This document shows, one piece after another, positions 41,322 through 50,589 of a stretch of DNA of 64,000 nucleotides. Every line of letters begins with the position of its first letter. The first letter of the stretch is position 1. This DNA comes from Streptomyces filipinensis. GTDB lineage: Bacteria; Actinomycetota; Actinomycetes; Streptomycetales; Streptomycetaceae. The notes under the pieces were generated by a model. The model saw only the letters and a program-made list of their open reading frames with translations, was not told where the DNA came from and did no database searches. The position numbers were made by a program, and so were the translations under genes. Where the stretch lies: the NCBI RefSeq assembly GCF_014649495.1, contig NZ_BMTD01000008.1:62001-126000 (forward strand), in the 5' to 3' direction.

Positions 41322-41750
41322 GTGATCGATCCATTCACGCTTGTCCTGACCGCGCTCGCGGTGGGCGCTGCGAGAGGAGCTGGCGAGACCGCGAACACGG
41401 CCGTTCAGGACGCCTACAGTTCGCTGAAGTCCCTTCTGCGCCGCACACTGTCGCGGCGATCGGGCCAGGAGACGGACGCGCAGCTCTTGGACCGGTACGA
41501 AGAACAGCCCGAACTCTGGCGGGAGTCGCTGCGGGAGTTGCTGACCGAGGCTGGCATCGCAGACGACGAAGGGATCATCGCGGCCGCGGCGCGCGTGCTG
41601 CAAGTGGCAGAACCAGAGCAAGCCGCGGGGACGAACGTCCTCCACGTAGCGGGCGACATCCACGGTCTGGCGCAGGGCAACGGCCAGACGGTCACCATGA
41701 ACTTCGGCGCCCCGTCCGGCGGCGAGCCGCACCACCCCCAGACCCGGTGA
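41322..41750 (+). CDS. Small effector-like protein: N-terminal helical domain plus C-terminal amyloid-like motif
   Basis: A 142-residue protein starting at GTG 41,322. Residues 4-20 are hydrophobic (PFTLVLTALAVGAARGAG), followed by helices (AVQDAYSSLKSLLRRTL, then WRESLRELLTEAG and AARVLQVAEPE). The end carries VLHVAGDIHGLAQGNGQTVT and then MNFG. The layout matches proteins described next to bacterial NLR genes, in which a membrane-active helical domain (called Bell, likened to fungal HeLo/HELL) is joined to a short amyloid-signalling motif. The same G-L-x-x-G-[ND]-x-x-x-V pattern occurs at the N-terminus of the STAND protein encoded 3 nt downstream. A role as membrane-permeabilising death effector is inference from that architecture. 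Confidence 0.68.
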   Translation: MIDPFTLVLTALAVGAARGAGETANTAVQDAYSSLKSLLRRTLSRRSGQETDAQLLDRYEEQPELWRESLRELLTEAGIADDEGIIAAAARVLQVAEPEQAAGTNVLHVAGDIHGLAQGNGQTVTMNFGAPSGGEPHHPQTR

Positions 41751-41753
41751 GAC

Positions 41754-44700
41754 GTGTTGCCGATGGCACCGGACGTGCACACGGGACCGGCCTTCGGGCT
41801 GGTGCTGGGCGACGAGAACAACGTCAACCAGTATTACCTCGGCGCGGGCCGCCCGCCCACCGTCTTCCGGCAGCGCGTCGCGAACTTCCTTGCCGAATAC
41901 CTCGGCCGCGAAGGCCACCCGGTTCCCTTCGGTGGCCGTGACCGTCACCTCGCCGACCTCGACGCGTGGCTGGAGAACCCCGACGCCGCTCCCTTCCTGC
42001 TGCTCAGCGGCGGGGCGGGCAAAGGCAAGACGGCGCTACTGGTCCGCTGGGTGACCCGCCTGGCACGCGACGACCTCCAGGTCGTGTTTCTCCCGGTGAG
42101 CATCCGTTACCGCACCAACCTGGCCAGTGTCTTCTTCACCGCCCTTGCGGCCGGCCTGGCTGAGGTGCACGGCGACGACGTACCGGTGCCTGCCGATGCC
42201 ACGGCCGAGGTGTGCCGCGGCGTCGTCTCCGACTACCTCGCCCGCCCGCTCCCGGACGGCCGCCGCCTGCTCGTCGTTCTCGACGGTGTGGACGAGGCCG
42301 CCGGCTGGAAGCCCGGGCCTGACCTCGTTCCTCGCCCAGCGCCTGCAGGGCTACGCGTCGTCGTCTCCGCCCGCGACCAGTCGGGTGCCCAGTGGCTGGC
42401 CGACCTGGGGTGGGCGGACACCGGTCTGGGGACGGCCTGGACGGTGGGCCCACTCGCTCGGGACGACGTCGAGGATGTCGTACGACGGTGCTCCAGCCGT
42501 GCGTACGAGGAGATCCCGGAGCTCACCGACCGGTTGTACCGCGGCACCGAAGGTGACCCGCTTCTGCTCTCGCTGTACCTGCGGGACCTGACGACCCGCG
42601 GCCTGACCGATCTCGCCGACTTGCCGGCAGGCCTGGACGGCTACTTCAACCGCTGGTGGCAGGAGCAGAAGGACCTGTGGCAGGCGGAGTACGGCCCGTC
42701 AGAGGCCCGTGCAATCGAAACGCAGGTCGATGCCGTGATGGCCCTGCTCTCACGCGCGCTCGGCCCGCTCCGCGCCGAGGACCTGGCCGAACTGGACGGA
42801 GGGTTCCGTTCCACTCCGGTCGGTACCGCGCTGGAGCCCATCGCCCGGTTCCTCATCGGCGACGGCCACGACCATGGTTACGCGTTCAGCCATGACCGCC
42901 TCGCCGAATTCTGGGCCGCCCGGCGCGTCCTGCCCTCCCGGCGCCGGGAACTCGACACCGCGTTCACCGACTGGGGACTCGGCAAGCTCGCGCTGCTACG
43001 CGAAGGCCGCCTCGTCCCACGCGACATGCCGCCCTACGTCGTTCAGTTCCTCGGCGCCCACCTTGAGCGGTCGGCTGTGGAAGGCTCCGGCTATCTCCCC
43101 CTCCTGCACGACACCTGGCGGCAGGCATGGCAGGCTCTGGAGGGCACCGACGCCGGTTACCTGGCCGACGTGGCCGCCTGCCGCGCTGTCCTCCGCACGG
43201 CCGACGCCGAATCCGTGGCGGCTGGCCGCCCCGCCCGGTACCTGCACGAGCAGATTCGCTGTGTGCTCGCCGAGTGCGGCGTCCGGGACCAGGCGGCCGG
43301 TATCTCGGCACAGCTGCTGGTCGCGCTCGTGGAGGCCGGCGAATGGACCCCGGCCCAAGCCCTGACGTACGCCAGGCACGTCACCGAGCCGCGGCGTGCG
43401 GCACACTCGCTGCTGGCAGCGGCACAGGTGGCTGCCCCGGAGAGTCAGGCGAAAGTGGCGGCCGAAGCGCTGGCGGCGGCGGACTCGGAGCCCGACGCCA
43501 TGCGCCGGGTCCCCCTGCTCGCCGGTATCGTCCCGCGGGCGGCGGCGCTCGGCGCCCTGCCTGAGGCATGGGCCGCGACCGAAACGCTGCGAGACACCGA
43601 CTACTACGGGCAGGTGCTCGGCGAGATGGCCGAGTTCCCCCACGACACCTCCCCTACGTGGGCCATGGACTTCGTCATGGCCCGCATCAGGGAGCGTGAG
43701 CGGTCCAGCAGCTGGTCCGCCGACTGGCGTCCCGGAATGGTCCTCGGTCTGGCCCGGAACCTTCCGCAGGCCCAGCGCACGGCGCTGTGCCAGGAGGCGG
43801 TCGACTCCATCGTGTCCTTCCCCGGCGGGCCTGCGAGGGAGTTCCTGTGGTCGGTCGCCGAGATGCTGCCTCCGTCCTTTGCCCTGGAACTGCTGGGCGA
43901 GGTGCGCGACCGACAACGCGCATTGCGATCCATCGGCGTGCTGCTGCCGCGACTTCCAGCGCCGTTACGCGACGAACTGGCCGGTGAGGCCCTCGCGTTG
44001 GCCCTCGCCGAGCAGGCCGACGCGACCGCACGCAACACGGCCATGCCGCTCGCCCGCCGCCTGATCGACCTGGCCCAGGCTCTTCCTCCGGGCTCCCACG
44101 GCCCGCTCCTTGAGCACGTCCGTCGGCTCGACGAGTGGACGCGTGGCCAGACGCTCGCGCTGATGACCCCCCACCTGAGTCCTGAGCACCGGCAGCTGGC
44201 TCTGGGACTGGCGGAAGGAATCACCCTGCGGTTGCCCAAGGCGGCAGTATGGGCCGCGGTCGGCGTCTCGCTGGGCCCGGCCGGCCGCCGGGACGAGGGC
44301 GACGAACTGCTCGACCGCGCTCTGACGACCGCGGTGGAGGTGGGCGATCCGCACACCTGGGCCGGGCTGGTGCAACGGCATGCGGCTGTCCTGCCGACAT
44401 CCTGGTTGCTGCGGCTGGCCGACGGCGTCGAGGAACTCAGCGCCCGTCGCGCCCGGGTCGGGGCCGCAACGGTGCTGGCCGCCGAGTTGGGCCGCCGTGG
44501 TCACTCGGACCGGGCCCTCGGCCTCGCGGACGCGCGGGGCCACGCGGACGACCGACTGGAAGTACTCCTGCGGGTTGCCGAGTCGCTTCCGAACGAGTCC
44601 CTCGCAGCGTGGCAACGGCACGTCGTGCGCGCCGCCGCGGACACCGAAGGGCGGCAGCTGCTGCATGGCGTGCGGCGCGGCGGGGGAGGCTCCTCCGACC

Positions 44701-47471
44701 GACGCTCGGCACTTGTCTCCGCCCTCCTGCCTCACACGGCGCGCCTGACCGACCCCCACGACCGGATCGTGACGACCACGTCGCTGCTGGCCCAGGCGGC
44801 CGACGCCGGCCGGCATGTCGAGCGTGCCGGCGCGGCCGCCGTACTGGAATTCCTCGACCGCACGGACGCGGGACCGGACGAGTTCGAGACCGAGGCAGTA
44901 CTGCGCGGCCTGATCGTCTGCGGGCACCCACGGCTGGTGGACGCCTCGCCAGTGCTGCGGCGGCTACCGGACACGGCCCGCTCACGCCTCGCCCAGGCCG
45001 CGGTCGGCGGACTGGACGAGGCGGCGGCGACGCGACAGCTTGCCGAGCTGCGCGCGCACAAGCGCCCCGACGCCGGCGTCCTCATCACACTCGCTTCCCG
45101 CCTTCCCGCCACCTCGCTCAAGACCGCCGCGCGCCTCCTGCCCAAGCTGCCGACTGACGAACGCGAACGCTTCAGGGTGGCCCTGGCGAAACGCTGGCAC
45201 GAGACGGGACATGATGACCGGGCGTTCGCACTGCTGCGCCGGAACAACTGGCCGTTCCCCGACAGCGACGAGATCGGTGCGCTCGCCGAGGCCGTGTCGC
45301 ACATGGCGCCCGGACGACTGCATGCCGACATCCCCTTCCTTTGGAGGAGGCTGAAGGCGGCGACCGACTACTACTCGGACGACCGCAGGCTCGTTTCAGC
45401 CCTGCCGGAGAGCGTCTGCGACGCCGTGTTCCAGTACGCCATGAACGACGCCGATCGTGAGGAGCGCGACGGAGGGACCGCCTGGCCGCTCGCCGCGGCC
45501 CTCCTGGTCACCCGCCTACCGCGGCAACGACGCCCGGACGCGGCCCGGCGCCTGTGGTCACGGCTTCGAGCACTGGCCGGGGAGGCCCTCTGGGTGCGTC
45601 CCCGAGCACTGCCGCACCTGCTGCCGTATCTCGACGATCCTCAGCGCGGCAAGGCGACGGCGACGCTCACCGCGGACGCCACCGAGGAATACCCACCACT
45701 GGAGCGCCCCTCAGGGTGCGCGCCGAGCATGCTGTCCCTCACCCCGTTCCTGACCAGCTCTCAGGTGAGGGTCGCTCTGCGAGAACTGACCTGGCCGCAG
45801 TCCCTCGGACCCGTCACCTCCAGCGTGCTGCCGCTCGCCGTGCGGCTGGCCAGCGAGGGCGACACGGAAGCCCGGAAGCTGCTGGACGGCTTGCCCGGCA
45901 CGTCCCCCCGGCAGGACGCGCTGATCGAACTAGCCCGCAACAGCGCCGGGGACCGGCGTTCGGCCCTGCTGCGCGAGGCGCTGACGCTGGCCCGCCGGGT
46001 CAGTGACGGGCCCACGGCCGCGCGGCTCCTGGGCCGACTGGCCGCATGGGCGGCGCAGGAGCACGACCGACCTTCATGGGGTGACCGGCTGCTCACCGCA
46101 TTGCGACGGGTGACCGGCGGCATGTCCATCAACACCCTGCCGCTGCGAGAACTGGCCGCCCTGCTGGAACCGGGGCGGAGCAGAGATCTTCTCGCCGGTG
46201 TCGCCGGTGCCGCGATGTCCCGTCCGCCCCTGCACGACAGGGACGCGCGGCACGAACTGTGCGCGGCCGTCGTCGCAATGGCCGCCACGGGACTGGGTGG
46301 TCTCGCGCTCTCCACAGTGGCAGGCATCGACGATCCCCTGATCCGTCACGCCGCGCTGACCGCCGCACTGCCCGTGCTGGACGACGCCCTGCTCGACCGG
46401 GCTCTCGCTCTGGCACGGGACACAGCCACCCGGAACCGGGACGGTGTGGACCGGGGCGACGCTCCGGCAGCCGGTGGCGCGTGGCAGGTGCGGATGCTCC
46501 TCGCGATCGCTGCGCGCCTGGCACCGGCGCGTCGAAGCGCGGTCGTGGACGAGGCCCTTGCCGCAGCGGCGGACGCCCGTGCAGAGGACCTGGCGACCGC
46601 CTTCGACGAGTTGCCTGAACCGACGCCCGGCCAACTGGCCACCATCAAGCGCATCGCCGCACAAGCTGAGCCGTTCACCCGGTGCGATCTCCTTGTCCGG
46701 GCGGCCCGGTGGCTGCCGAGCGCAGAACTCCCCGGAGTCCTGGCCAGCATCCGGGCCCTGCCGGGGTACGAGTACGAGCGGCTGCTCCCCCTGCTGCTTC
46801 CCGCGCTCTGTGCGGCGGGGCAGGGGGACCTGGCGGTGAACCTGCTGGATTCGGACATCCCGGACCACGAGCGGTGTCACGTCGTGGCCATGCTGTTCGA
46901 ACTGGCCGATCCACCACCGCGGGAGCTGGCACCCCGGCTGCTGTCCCTCGTCCTGGCGGCGCCCGAGGGCCTCCGACGCACGCATGCTCTGCTCGCCCTC
47001 GCCCCGTTCCTCCCCCCGCCCCTGCTGGAATCTGCCGCGTCGGACCCGGAGCTGGTATCGCAGGGCAGCCATGTCCACCTGTTGGCCGAGGCGGCCAGGG
47101 CGACGTGTGCGCACAGCCCGGCACAGACGGAGACCCTGCTGCGCAAGGCATTCGCAGAGTACCGGTCACATGGCGAACAGGACGGAGGCTGGGTACTCCG
47201 GGTCGTGGACATCCTGTCGCCGCCCGACATGGTCGAGGCTTTCACGATGACCCCGCGGCAGGATGTACTCTCCGCCCGGATCGCCGGACTGCCCCTGGCC
47301 GAGCGGTACCAAGTGGTCTCAGGGCTACTGGACCTGCTGTCCGGTTGGCCACGTACAGAGACCCTCGGCACCCTGACCGCTCTCCTGCCTGCCCTCGGTG
47401 ACCTGGTCGACGGGCAGTTCCCCGCGGCCTTGTTCGAAATCGTCGATGCCTCCCTCACGAATCCGGGATGA
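41754..47471 (+). CDS. Giant STAND (NLR-like) NTPase, 1,905 aa
   Basis: Residues 13-30 hold a short motif (FGLVLGDENNVNQYYLG) like the end of the upstream small protein. A NACHT-type NTPase follows: Walker A GGAGKGKT at 86-93, Walker B LLVVLDGVDEA at 172-182, and a winged-helix region with LLLSLYLRDLTTRGLTDLAD. From about residue 450 to the end are degenerate helical repeats (ALPPGSHGPLLEHVRRLDEW and many similar), the likely ligand-sensing arm. The GTG at 41,754 lies 4 nt after the upstream stop; ATG 41,763 is an alternative that keeps the motif. Residue 738 is encoded by TTA, so translation should depend on the bldA tRNA. STAND proteins of this size commonly act as intracellular pathogen or phage sensors. 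Confidence 0.88.
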   Translation: MLPMAPDVHTGPAFGLVLGDENNVNQYYLGAGRPPTVFRQRVANFLAEYLGREGHPVPFGGRDRHLADLDAWLENPDAAPFLLLSGGAGKGKTALLVRWVTRLARDDLQVVFLPVSIRYRTNLASVFFTALAAGLAEVHGDDVPVPADATAEVCRGVVSDYLARPLPDGRRLLVVLDGVDEAAGWKPGPDLVPRPAPAGLRVVVSARDQSGAQWLADLGWADTGLGTAWTVGPLARDDVEDVVRRCSSRAYEEIPELTDRLYRGTEGDPLLLSLYLRDLTTRGLTDLADLPAGLDGYFNRWWQEQKDLWQAEYGPSEARAIETQVDAVMALLSRALGPLRAEDLAELDGGFRSTPVGTALEPIARFLIGDGHDHGYAFSHDRLAEFWAARRVLPSRRRELDTAFTDWGLGKLALLREGRLVPRDMPPYVVQFLGAHLERSAVEGSGYLPLLHDTWRQAWQALEGTDAGYLADVAACRAVLRTADAESVAAGRPARYLHEQIRCVLAECGVRDQAAGISAQLLVALVEAGEWTPAQALTYARHVTEPRRAAHSLLAAAQVAAPESQAKVAAEALAAADSEPDAMRRVPLLAGIVPRAAALGALPEAWAATETLRDTDYYGQVLGEMAEFPHDTSPTWAMDFVMARIRERERSSSWSADWRPGMVLGLARNLPQAQRTALCQEAVDSIVSFPGGPAREFLWSVAEMLPPSFALELLGEVRDRQRALRSIGVLLPRLPAPLRDELAGEALALALAEQADATARNTAMPLARRLIDLAQALPPGSHGPLLEHVRRLDEWTRGQTLALMTPHLSPEHRQLALGLAEGITLRLPKAAVWAAVGVSLGPAGRRDEGDELLDRALTTAVEVGDPHTWAGLVQRHAAVLPTSWLLRLADGVEELSARRARVGAATVLAAELGRRGHSDRALGLADARGHADDRLEVLLRVAESLPNESLAAWQRHVVRAAADTEGRQLLHGVRRGGGGSSDRRSALVSALLPHTARLTDPHDRIVTTTSLLAQAADAGRHVERAGAAAVLEFLDRTDAGPDEFETEAVLRGLIVCGHPRLVDASPVLRRLPDTARSRLAQAAVGGLDEAAATRQLAELRAHKRPDAGVLITLASRLPATSLKTAARLLPKLPTDERERFRVALAKRWHETGHDDRAFALLRRNNWPFPDSDEIGALAEAVSHMAPGRLHADIPFLWRRLKAATDYYSDDRRLVSALPESVCDAVFQYAMNDADREERDGGTAWPLAAALLVTRLPRQRRPDAARRLWSRLRALAGEALWVRPRALPHLLPYLDDPQRGKATATLTADATEEYPPLERPSGCAPSMLSLTPFLTSSQVRVALRELTWPQSLGPVTSSVLPLAVRLASEGDTEARKLLDGLPGTSPRQDALIELARNSAGDRRSALLREALTLARRVSDGPTAARLLGRLAAWAAQEHDRPSWGDRLLTALRRVTGGMSINTLPLRELAALLEPGRSRDLLAGVAGAAMSRPPLHDRDARHELCAAVVAMAATGLGGLALSTVAGIDDPLIRHAALTAALPVLDDALLDRALALARDTATRNRDGVDRGDAPAAGGAWQVRMLLAIAARLAPARRSAVVDEALAAAADARAEDLATAFDELPEPTPGQLATIKRIAAQAEPFTRCDLLVRAARWLPSAELPGVLASIRALPGYEYERLLPLLLPALCAAGQGDLAVNLLDSDIPDHERCHVVAMLFELADPPPRELAPRLLSLVLAAPEGLRRTHALLALAPFLPPPLLESAASDPELVSQGSHVHLLAEAARATCAHSPAQTETLLRKAFAEYRSHGEQDGGWVLRVVDILSPPDMVEAFTMTPRQDVLSARIAGLPLAERYQVVSGLLDLLSGWPRTETLGTLTALLPALGDLVDGQFPAALFEIVDASLTNPG

Positions 47472-47603
47472 CCCGACGAACGACTCCCGTCCGGCCTGGA
47501 GCAGCAACAGCCGGCCGGCGCCGGCGTTCCCCGAAGGAGCCGTCCCTGATCCGGGAGCTGCCGGCCGCGCCGTGGAGGCGTTCGCGAAACGTGGTCACAC
47601 GGG

Positions 47604-48764
47604 TCATCGCGCGCTCCCGGCACCGGCGAAGGGGACCTGGGCGGCGGGGGCCACCTGCTGCCCGTACGGGTGCCGCCACAGACCCTGCGCCTGAAGCTTC
47701 GACAGCACGCCCTCGCCGAACCAGTACGCCTCCTCCAGATGCGGATAGCCGGAGAAGATGAACTCCTCGATGCCCAACGCGGCGTACTCCTTGATCCGCT
47801 CGGCAACCTCGGTGTGGCTGCCGACCAGGGCGGTCCCCGCCCCACCCCGCACCAGACCGATGCCCGCCCACAGGTTGGGATGGATCTCCAGCCCGTCCCG
47901 GCTCCCACCCCCGTGCAGGGCCAGCATCCGCTGCTGTCCCTCCGACTCACTGCGGGCAAGCCCGGCCTGAACCTGCCGCACGGTCTCCGCATCGAAGCCC
48001 GCCAGCAGCCGCTCCGCCTCGGCCCAGGCCTGCTCGGAGGTGTCGCGGGTGATGACGTGCAACCGGATTCCGAAGCGGACGCCGCGACCCTCCTTGGCGG
48101 CCAGCGCCCTGATCCAGGCGATCTTCTGCGCGACGGCGGCGGGCGGCTCACCCCAGGTGAGGTAGACGTCGACATGCCTGGCGGCAACTTCTCCGGCGAT
48201 CGGCGAGGAGCCCCCGAAGTACACCTCGGGCACCGGGTCGGGCACCCGGGCCAGCCTGGCGTCCTCGACCCGGAGGTGCTCACCGGCGAGGTCGACGGCC
48301 TTGCCCTCCCACAACCCCCGGACGATTTCCAGGAACTCGCCGGTACGGCGGTACCGAGCGTCCTTGTCCAGGAAGTCCCCGTAGGCCCGCTGCTCGTGGC
48401 TCTCCCCGCCGGTCACGACGTTGAGCAAGAGCCGTCCGCCGGTCTGCCGCTGGAAGGTGGAGGCCATCTGCGCCGCGAGCGTCGGCGAGACGAAGCCGGG
48501 GCGGAAGGCGACGAGGAACTTCAGGCGCTCGGTGTTCTGGCTGACCATGGCGGTCGTCAGCCACGCGTCCTCGCACCACGCGCCGGTCGGGGTGAGTGCC
48601 CCGGTGAAGCCGAGGTCCTCGGCGGCGCGGGCGATCTGGCTCAGGTAGGCGACCGTCGGCGGCCGGTCGCGCCCGGACTGGGTGGCGGGAGTGCCGTGGC
48701 CGCCGCCGACTACGTGGCGGCTGTCACCGTTGGTGGGCAGGAACCAGTGAAAGGTGAGGGACAC
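47604..48764 (-). CDS. ssuD: FMNH2-dependent alkanesulfonate monooxygenase
   Basis: A 386-residue luciferase-fold enzyme, the usual SsuD size, that cleaves alkanesulfonates to sulfite and the aldehyde using FMNH2 and oxygen. Landmarks are FHWFLPTNGDSR at the start, LGFTGALTPTGAWCEDAWL, LKFLVAFRPGFVSPTLAAQM, LLLNVVTGGESHEQRAYGDF (with the conserved region that contacts flavin phosphate) and EEFIFSGYPHLEEAYWFGEG. The start is GTG 48,762-48,764 with GGAG upstream. It is the last gene of the sfnG-ssuE-sfnB-ssuD operon, 33 nt after sfnB. The related methanesulfonate enzyme MsuD would fit the sulfone pathway equally well; the two cannot be told apart here. Confidence 0.92.
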   Translation of the reverse strand: MSLTFHWFLPTNGDSRHVVGGGHGTPATQSGRDRPPTVAYLSQIARAAEDLGFTGALTPTGAWCEDAWLTTAMVSQNTERLKFLVAFRPGFVSPTLAAQMASTFQRQTGGRLLLNVVTGGESHEQRAYGDFLDKDARYRRTGEFLEIVRGLWEGKAVDLAGEHLRVEDARLARVPDPVPEVYFGGSSPIAGEVAARHVDVYLTWGEPPAAVAQKIAWIRALAAKEGRGVRFGIRLHVITRDTSEQAWAEAERLLAGFDAETVRQVQAGLARSESEGQQRMLALHGGGSRDGLEIHPNLWAGIGLVRGGAGTALVGSHTEVAERIKEYAALGIEEFIFSGYPHLEEAYWFGEGVLSKLQAQGLWRHPYGQQVAPAAQVPFAGAGSAR

Positions 48765-48797
48765 GTGGGGGCTCCGATCGGTGTTCGTCAGCGTTCG

Positions 48798-49994
48798 TCA
48801 CAGGAGGCCGTGCCGGGGCGGCCTGGTGCCGTTGAGCACGTAACGGCCGATGTGCTGGACCTTCCAGCGGGCCGGGTCGTGCAGGGTGTGGGTGCGCGCG
48901 TCGCGCCAATGACGGTGCAGGCCCAGGGAGTCGAGGGCCGAACGGGTGCCGGAGACCTCGAAGAGGGCGCTTGCGACCTCCACGGCGGCCTCGGCCGCCG
49001 TGACTTTTGCGGTGGCCACCGCGATCGAGGCCTCGGCGGCAGAGTCGTCGGTCAGGTCGGCGCGGGCGTCGTCGACCGCGCGGGCGGCCTCGCGAAGCAA
49101 CGCTTCGGCAGCCCGTTCTCTGATCGCCAGTTCGCCGAACCGCTGGATCAACAGCGGATCCTCCGCGGCGGTCGCGTGCCCCTCGGCGGCGCTCTCGAAC
49201 CAGGGGCGGCTCTTCGTACGGACGAACTCCACCGCCTCGGCCAGCGCCCCGGAGGCGATGCCGGCATCGATGGCCGCGTGCAGCAACTGAGCCACCGCGC
49301 CGTGGAGTTGGGGGCCCTGGAAGGTGAGGTGGTGCGGCACGACGCGGTCGGCGGGCACGGGCACCGACCCCAGGCGGACGGTTCCGCTGGCGGTGGTGCG
49401 CTGGCCCATGCCGTCCCAGTCGTCCACGACCGTGAGGCCGGGCGCGTCGCGCGGGACGTACGCCACGTGCAGGGTGTCGTCCTCGGTGCGGGCGAGGACG
49501 GGGATCCAGTGGGCGAACAGCGCGCCGGTGGAGTAGTGCTTGACGCCGTCGAGGACGTACGACCCGTCCGGGAGCCGGGCGAGGCGGGTGCGGATGTCCT
49601 GGACGTGCTGGGTGCCCGACTCGGACTGGGCGTTGCCGAACCGCTTGCCGGCCAGTACCTCGCCGAAGAAGAACTTTTGCTGCTCGTCGGTCCCCTGCCG
49701 GCGCAGCACGTTGACGTACACGAAGTGGCTCTGCGGGATCTGGGCCAGGCTGGCATCAGCGGCGGCCAGCAGTCGGAAGATCTCGGCGAGCGTGTCCGCA
49801 CGGACGTCCGCGCCGCCGAACCGGGCGGGCACGGTCACGGCGAGCAGCCCGGAGGCGGACAGCCGCTCCAGCTCCAGGTGCGGGAGCCTGCGCCGCGCGT
49901 CCCGCTCGGCGGCGCCCTCGCGGAAGTCCGCGGCCAGCTCCGCGGCCACGGCACGGGCCTCGGCGTCGTCCGTGATGACGTGCGCGGCGCTCAT
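48798..49994 (-). CDS. sfnB: SfnB-type sulfur-acquisition flavoprotein (acyl-CoA dehydrogenase fold)
   Basis: A 398-residue protein of the acyl-CoA dehydrogenase/DszC fold. The N-terminal helical domain has LERLSASGLLAVTVPARFGG. The middle beta domain has SHFVYVNVLRRQGT, FGNAQSESGTQ and YVLDGVKHYSTGALFAHWIP. The C-terminal helical bundle ends in ALDSLGLHRHWRDARTHTLH. Members lack the acyl-CoA catalytic Glu pattern and act as FMNH2-using oxygenases of sulfur compounds; SfnB is grouped with dimethyl sulfone and methanesulfonate use. The exact substrate is unsettled even in the family. Its ATG overlaps the ssuE stop by 4 nt. Confidence 0.85.
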   Translation of the reverse strand: MSAAHVITDDAEARAVAAELAADFREGAAERDARRRLPHLELERLSASGLLAVTVPARFGGADVRADTLAEIFRLLAAADASLAQIPQSHFVYVNVLRRQGTDEQQKFFFGEVLAGKRFGNAQSESGTQHVQDIRTRLARLPDGSYVLDGVKHYSTGALFAHWIPVLARTEDDTLHVAYVPRDAPGLTVVDDWDGMGQRTTASGTVRLGSVPVPADRVVPHHLTFQGPQLHGAVAQLLHAAIDAGIASGALAEAVEFVRTKSRPWFESAAEGHATAAEDPLLIQRFGELAIRERAAEALLREAARAVDDARADLTDDSAAEASIAVATAKVTAAEAAVEVASALFEVSGTRSALDSLGLHRHWRDARTHTLHDPARWKVQHIGRYVLNGTRPPRHGLL

Positions 49995-50548
49995 CCGGCG
50001 GCCGCCAGCAGTGTCGTCCGCTCGCCCAGCGCGGCCGAGAACTGGTCCGTGACCTGCGCCAGAGCCTCGGCCGATCCCGGCGCGACGGTCAGCGTGCCGT
50101 CCTCGCCCACCGTGATGTCCTTGTCGAGCGTGAACCAGCCCGGCGTGATGTGCGCAGGCCCCATGGAGGCCAGCACCGGGCGCAGGGCGTAGTCGATGGC
50201 CAGGACGTGGGCGGTGGTGCCGCCGGTGGCCAGCGGGAGGACCGTCTTGCCCGCCAGGGCGTACTGCGGGAGCAGGTCGAGCAGGGACTTCAGCAGTCCG
50301 GAGTAGGCGGCCTTGTAGACGGGGGTGCCGATCACCACCCCGTCCGCCTGCTCGAACAGGGCGGTGGCCCGGACGATCGCCGGATGAGCGAAGTCGGCCC
50401 CGAGCAGCGCCTCGGCAGGCAGGGTACGAACGTCCAGCGCAATCACCTCGTGCCCCTGCGCGATGAGCCGCTCGTCCAGGTGGCGCAGCAGCCGAGCGGT
50501 GCGGGAGGTGGCGGAGGGGCTTCCGGAGACGGACAGGACAGTGGCCAT
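49991..50548 (-). CDS. ssuE: NAD(P)H-dependent FMN reductase
   Basis: A 185-residue flavodoxin-fold reductase that supplies FMNH2 to the monooxygenases of the operon. The phosphate-binding loop is SVSGSPSATSRTARLL near the start. VIGTPVYKAAYSGLLKSLLD and LATGGTTAHVLAIDYALRP are the flavin-binding and dimer-contact regions typical of SsuE and MsuE. Start at ATG 50,546-50,548, with AAAGG upstream, is preferred over a 15-residue extension. It lies 41 nt downstream of sfnG and overlaps sfnB. Confidence 0.92.
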   Translation of the reverse strand: MATVLSVSGSPSATSRTARLLRHLDERLIAQGHEVIALDVRTLPAEALLGADFAHPAIVRATALFEQADGVVIGTPVYKAAYSGLLKSLLDLLPQYALAGKTVLPLATGGTTAHVLAIDYALRPVLASMGPAHITPGWFTLDKDITVGEDGTLTVAPGSAEALAQVTDQFSAALGERTTLLAAAG

Positions 50549-50589
50549 GGGAGGACCTTTCGGTTCGTCGTTTCGTGTGCGGGCCGCGG

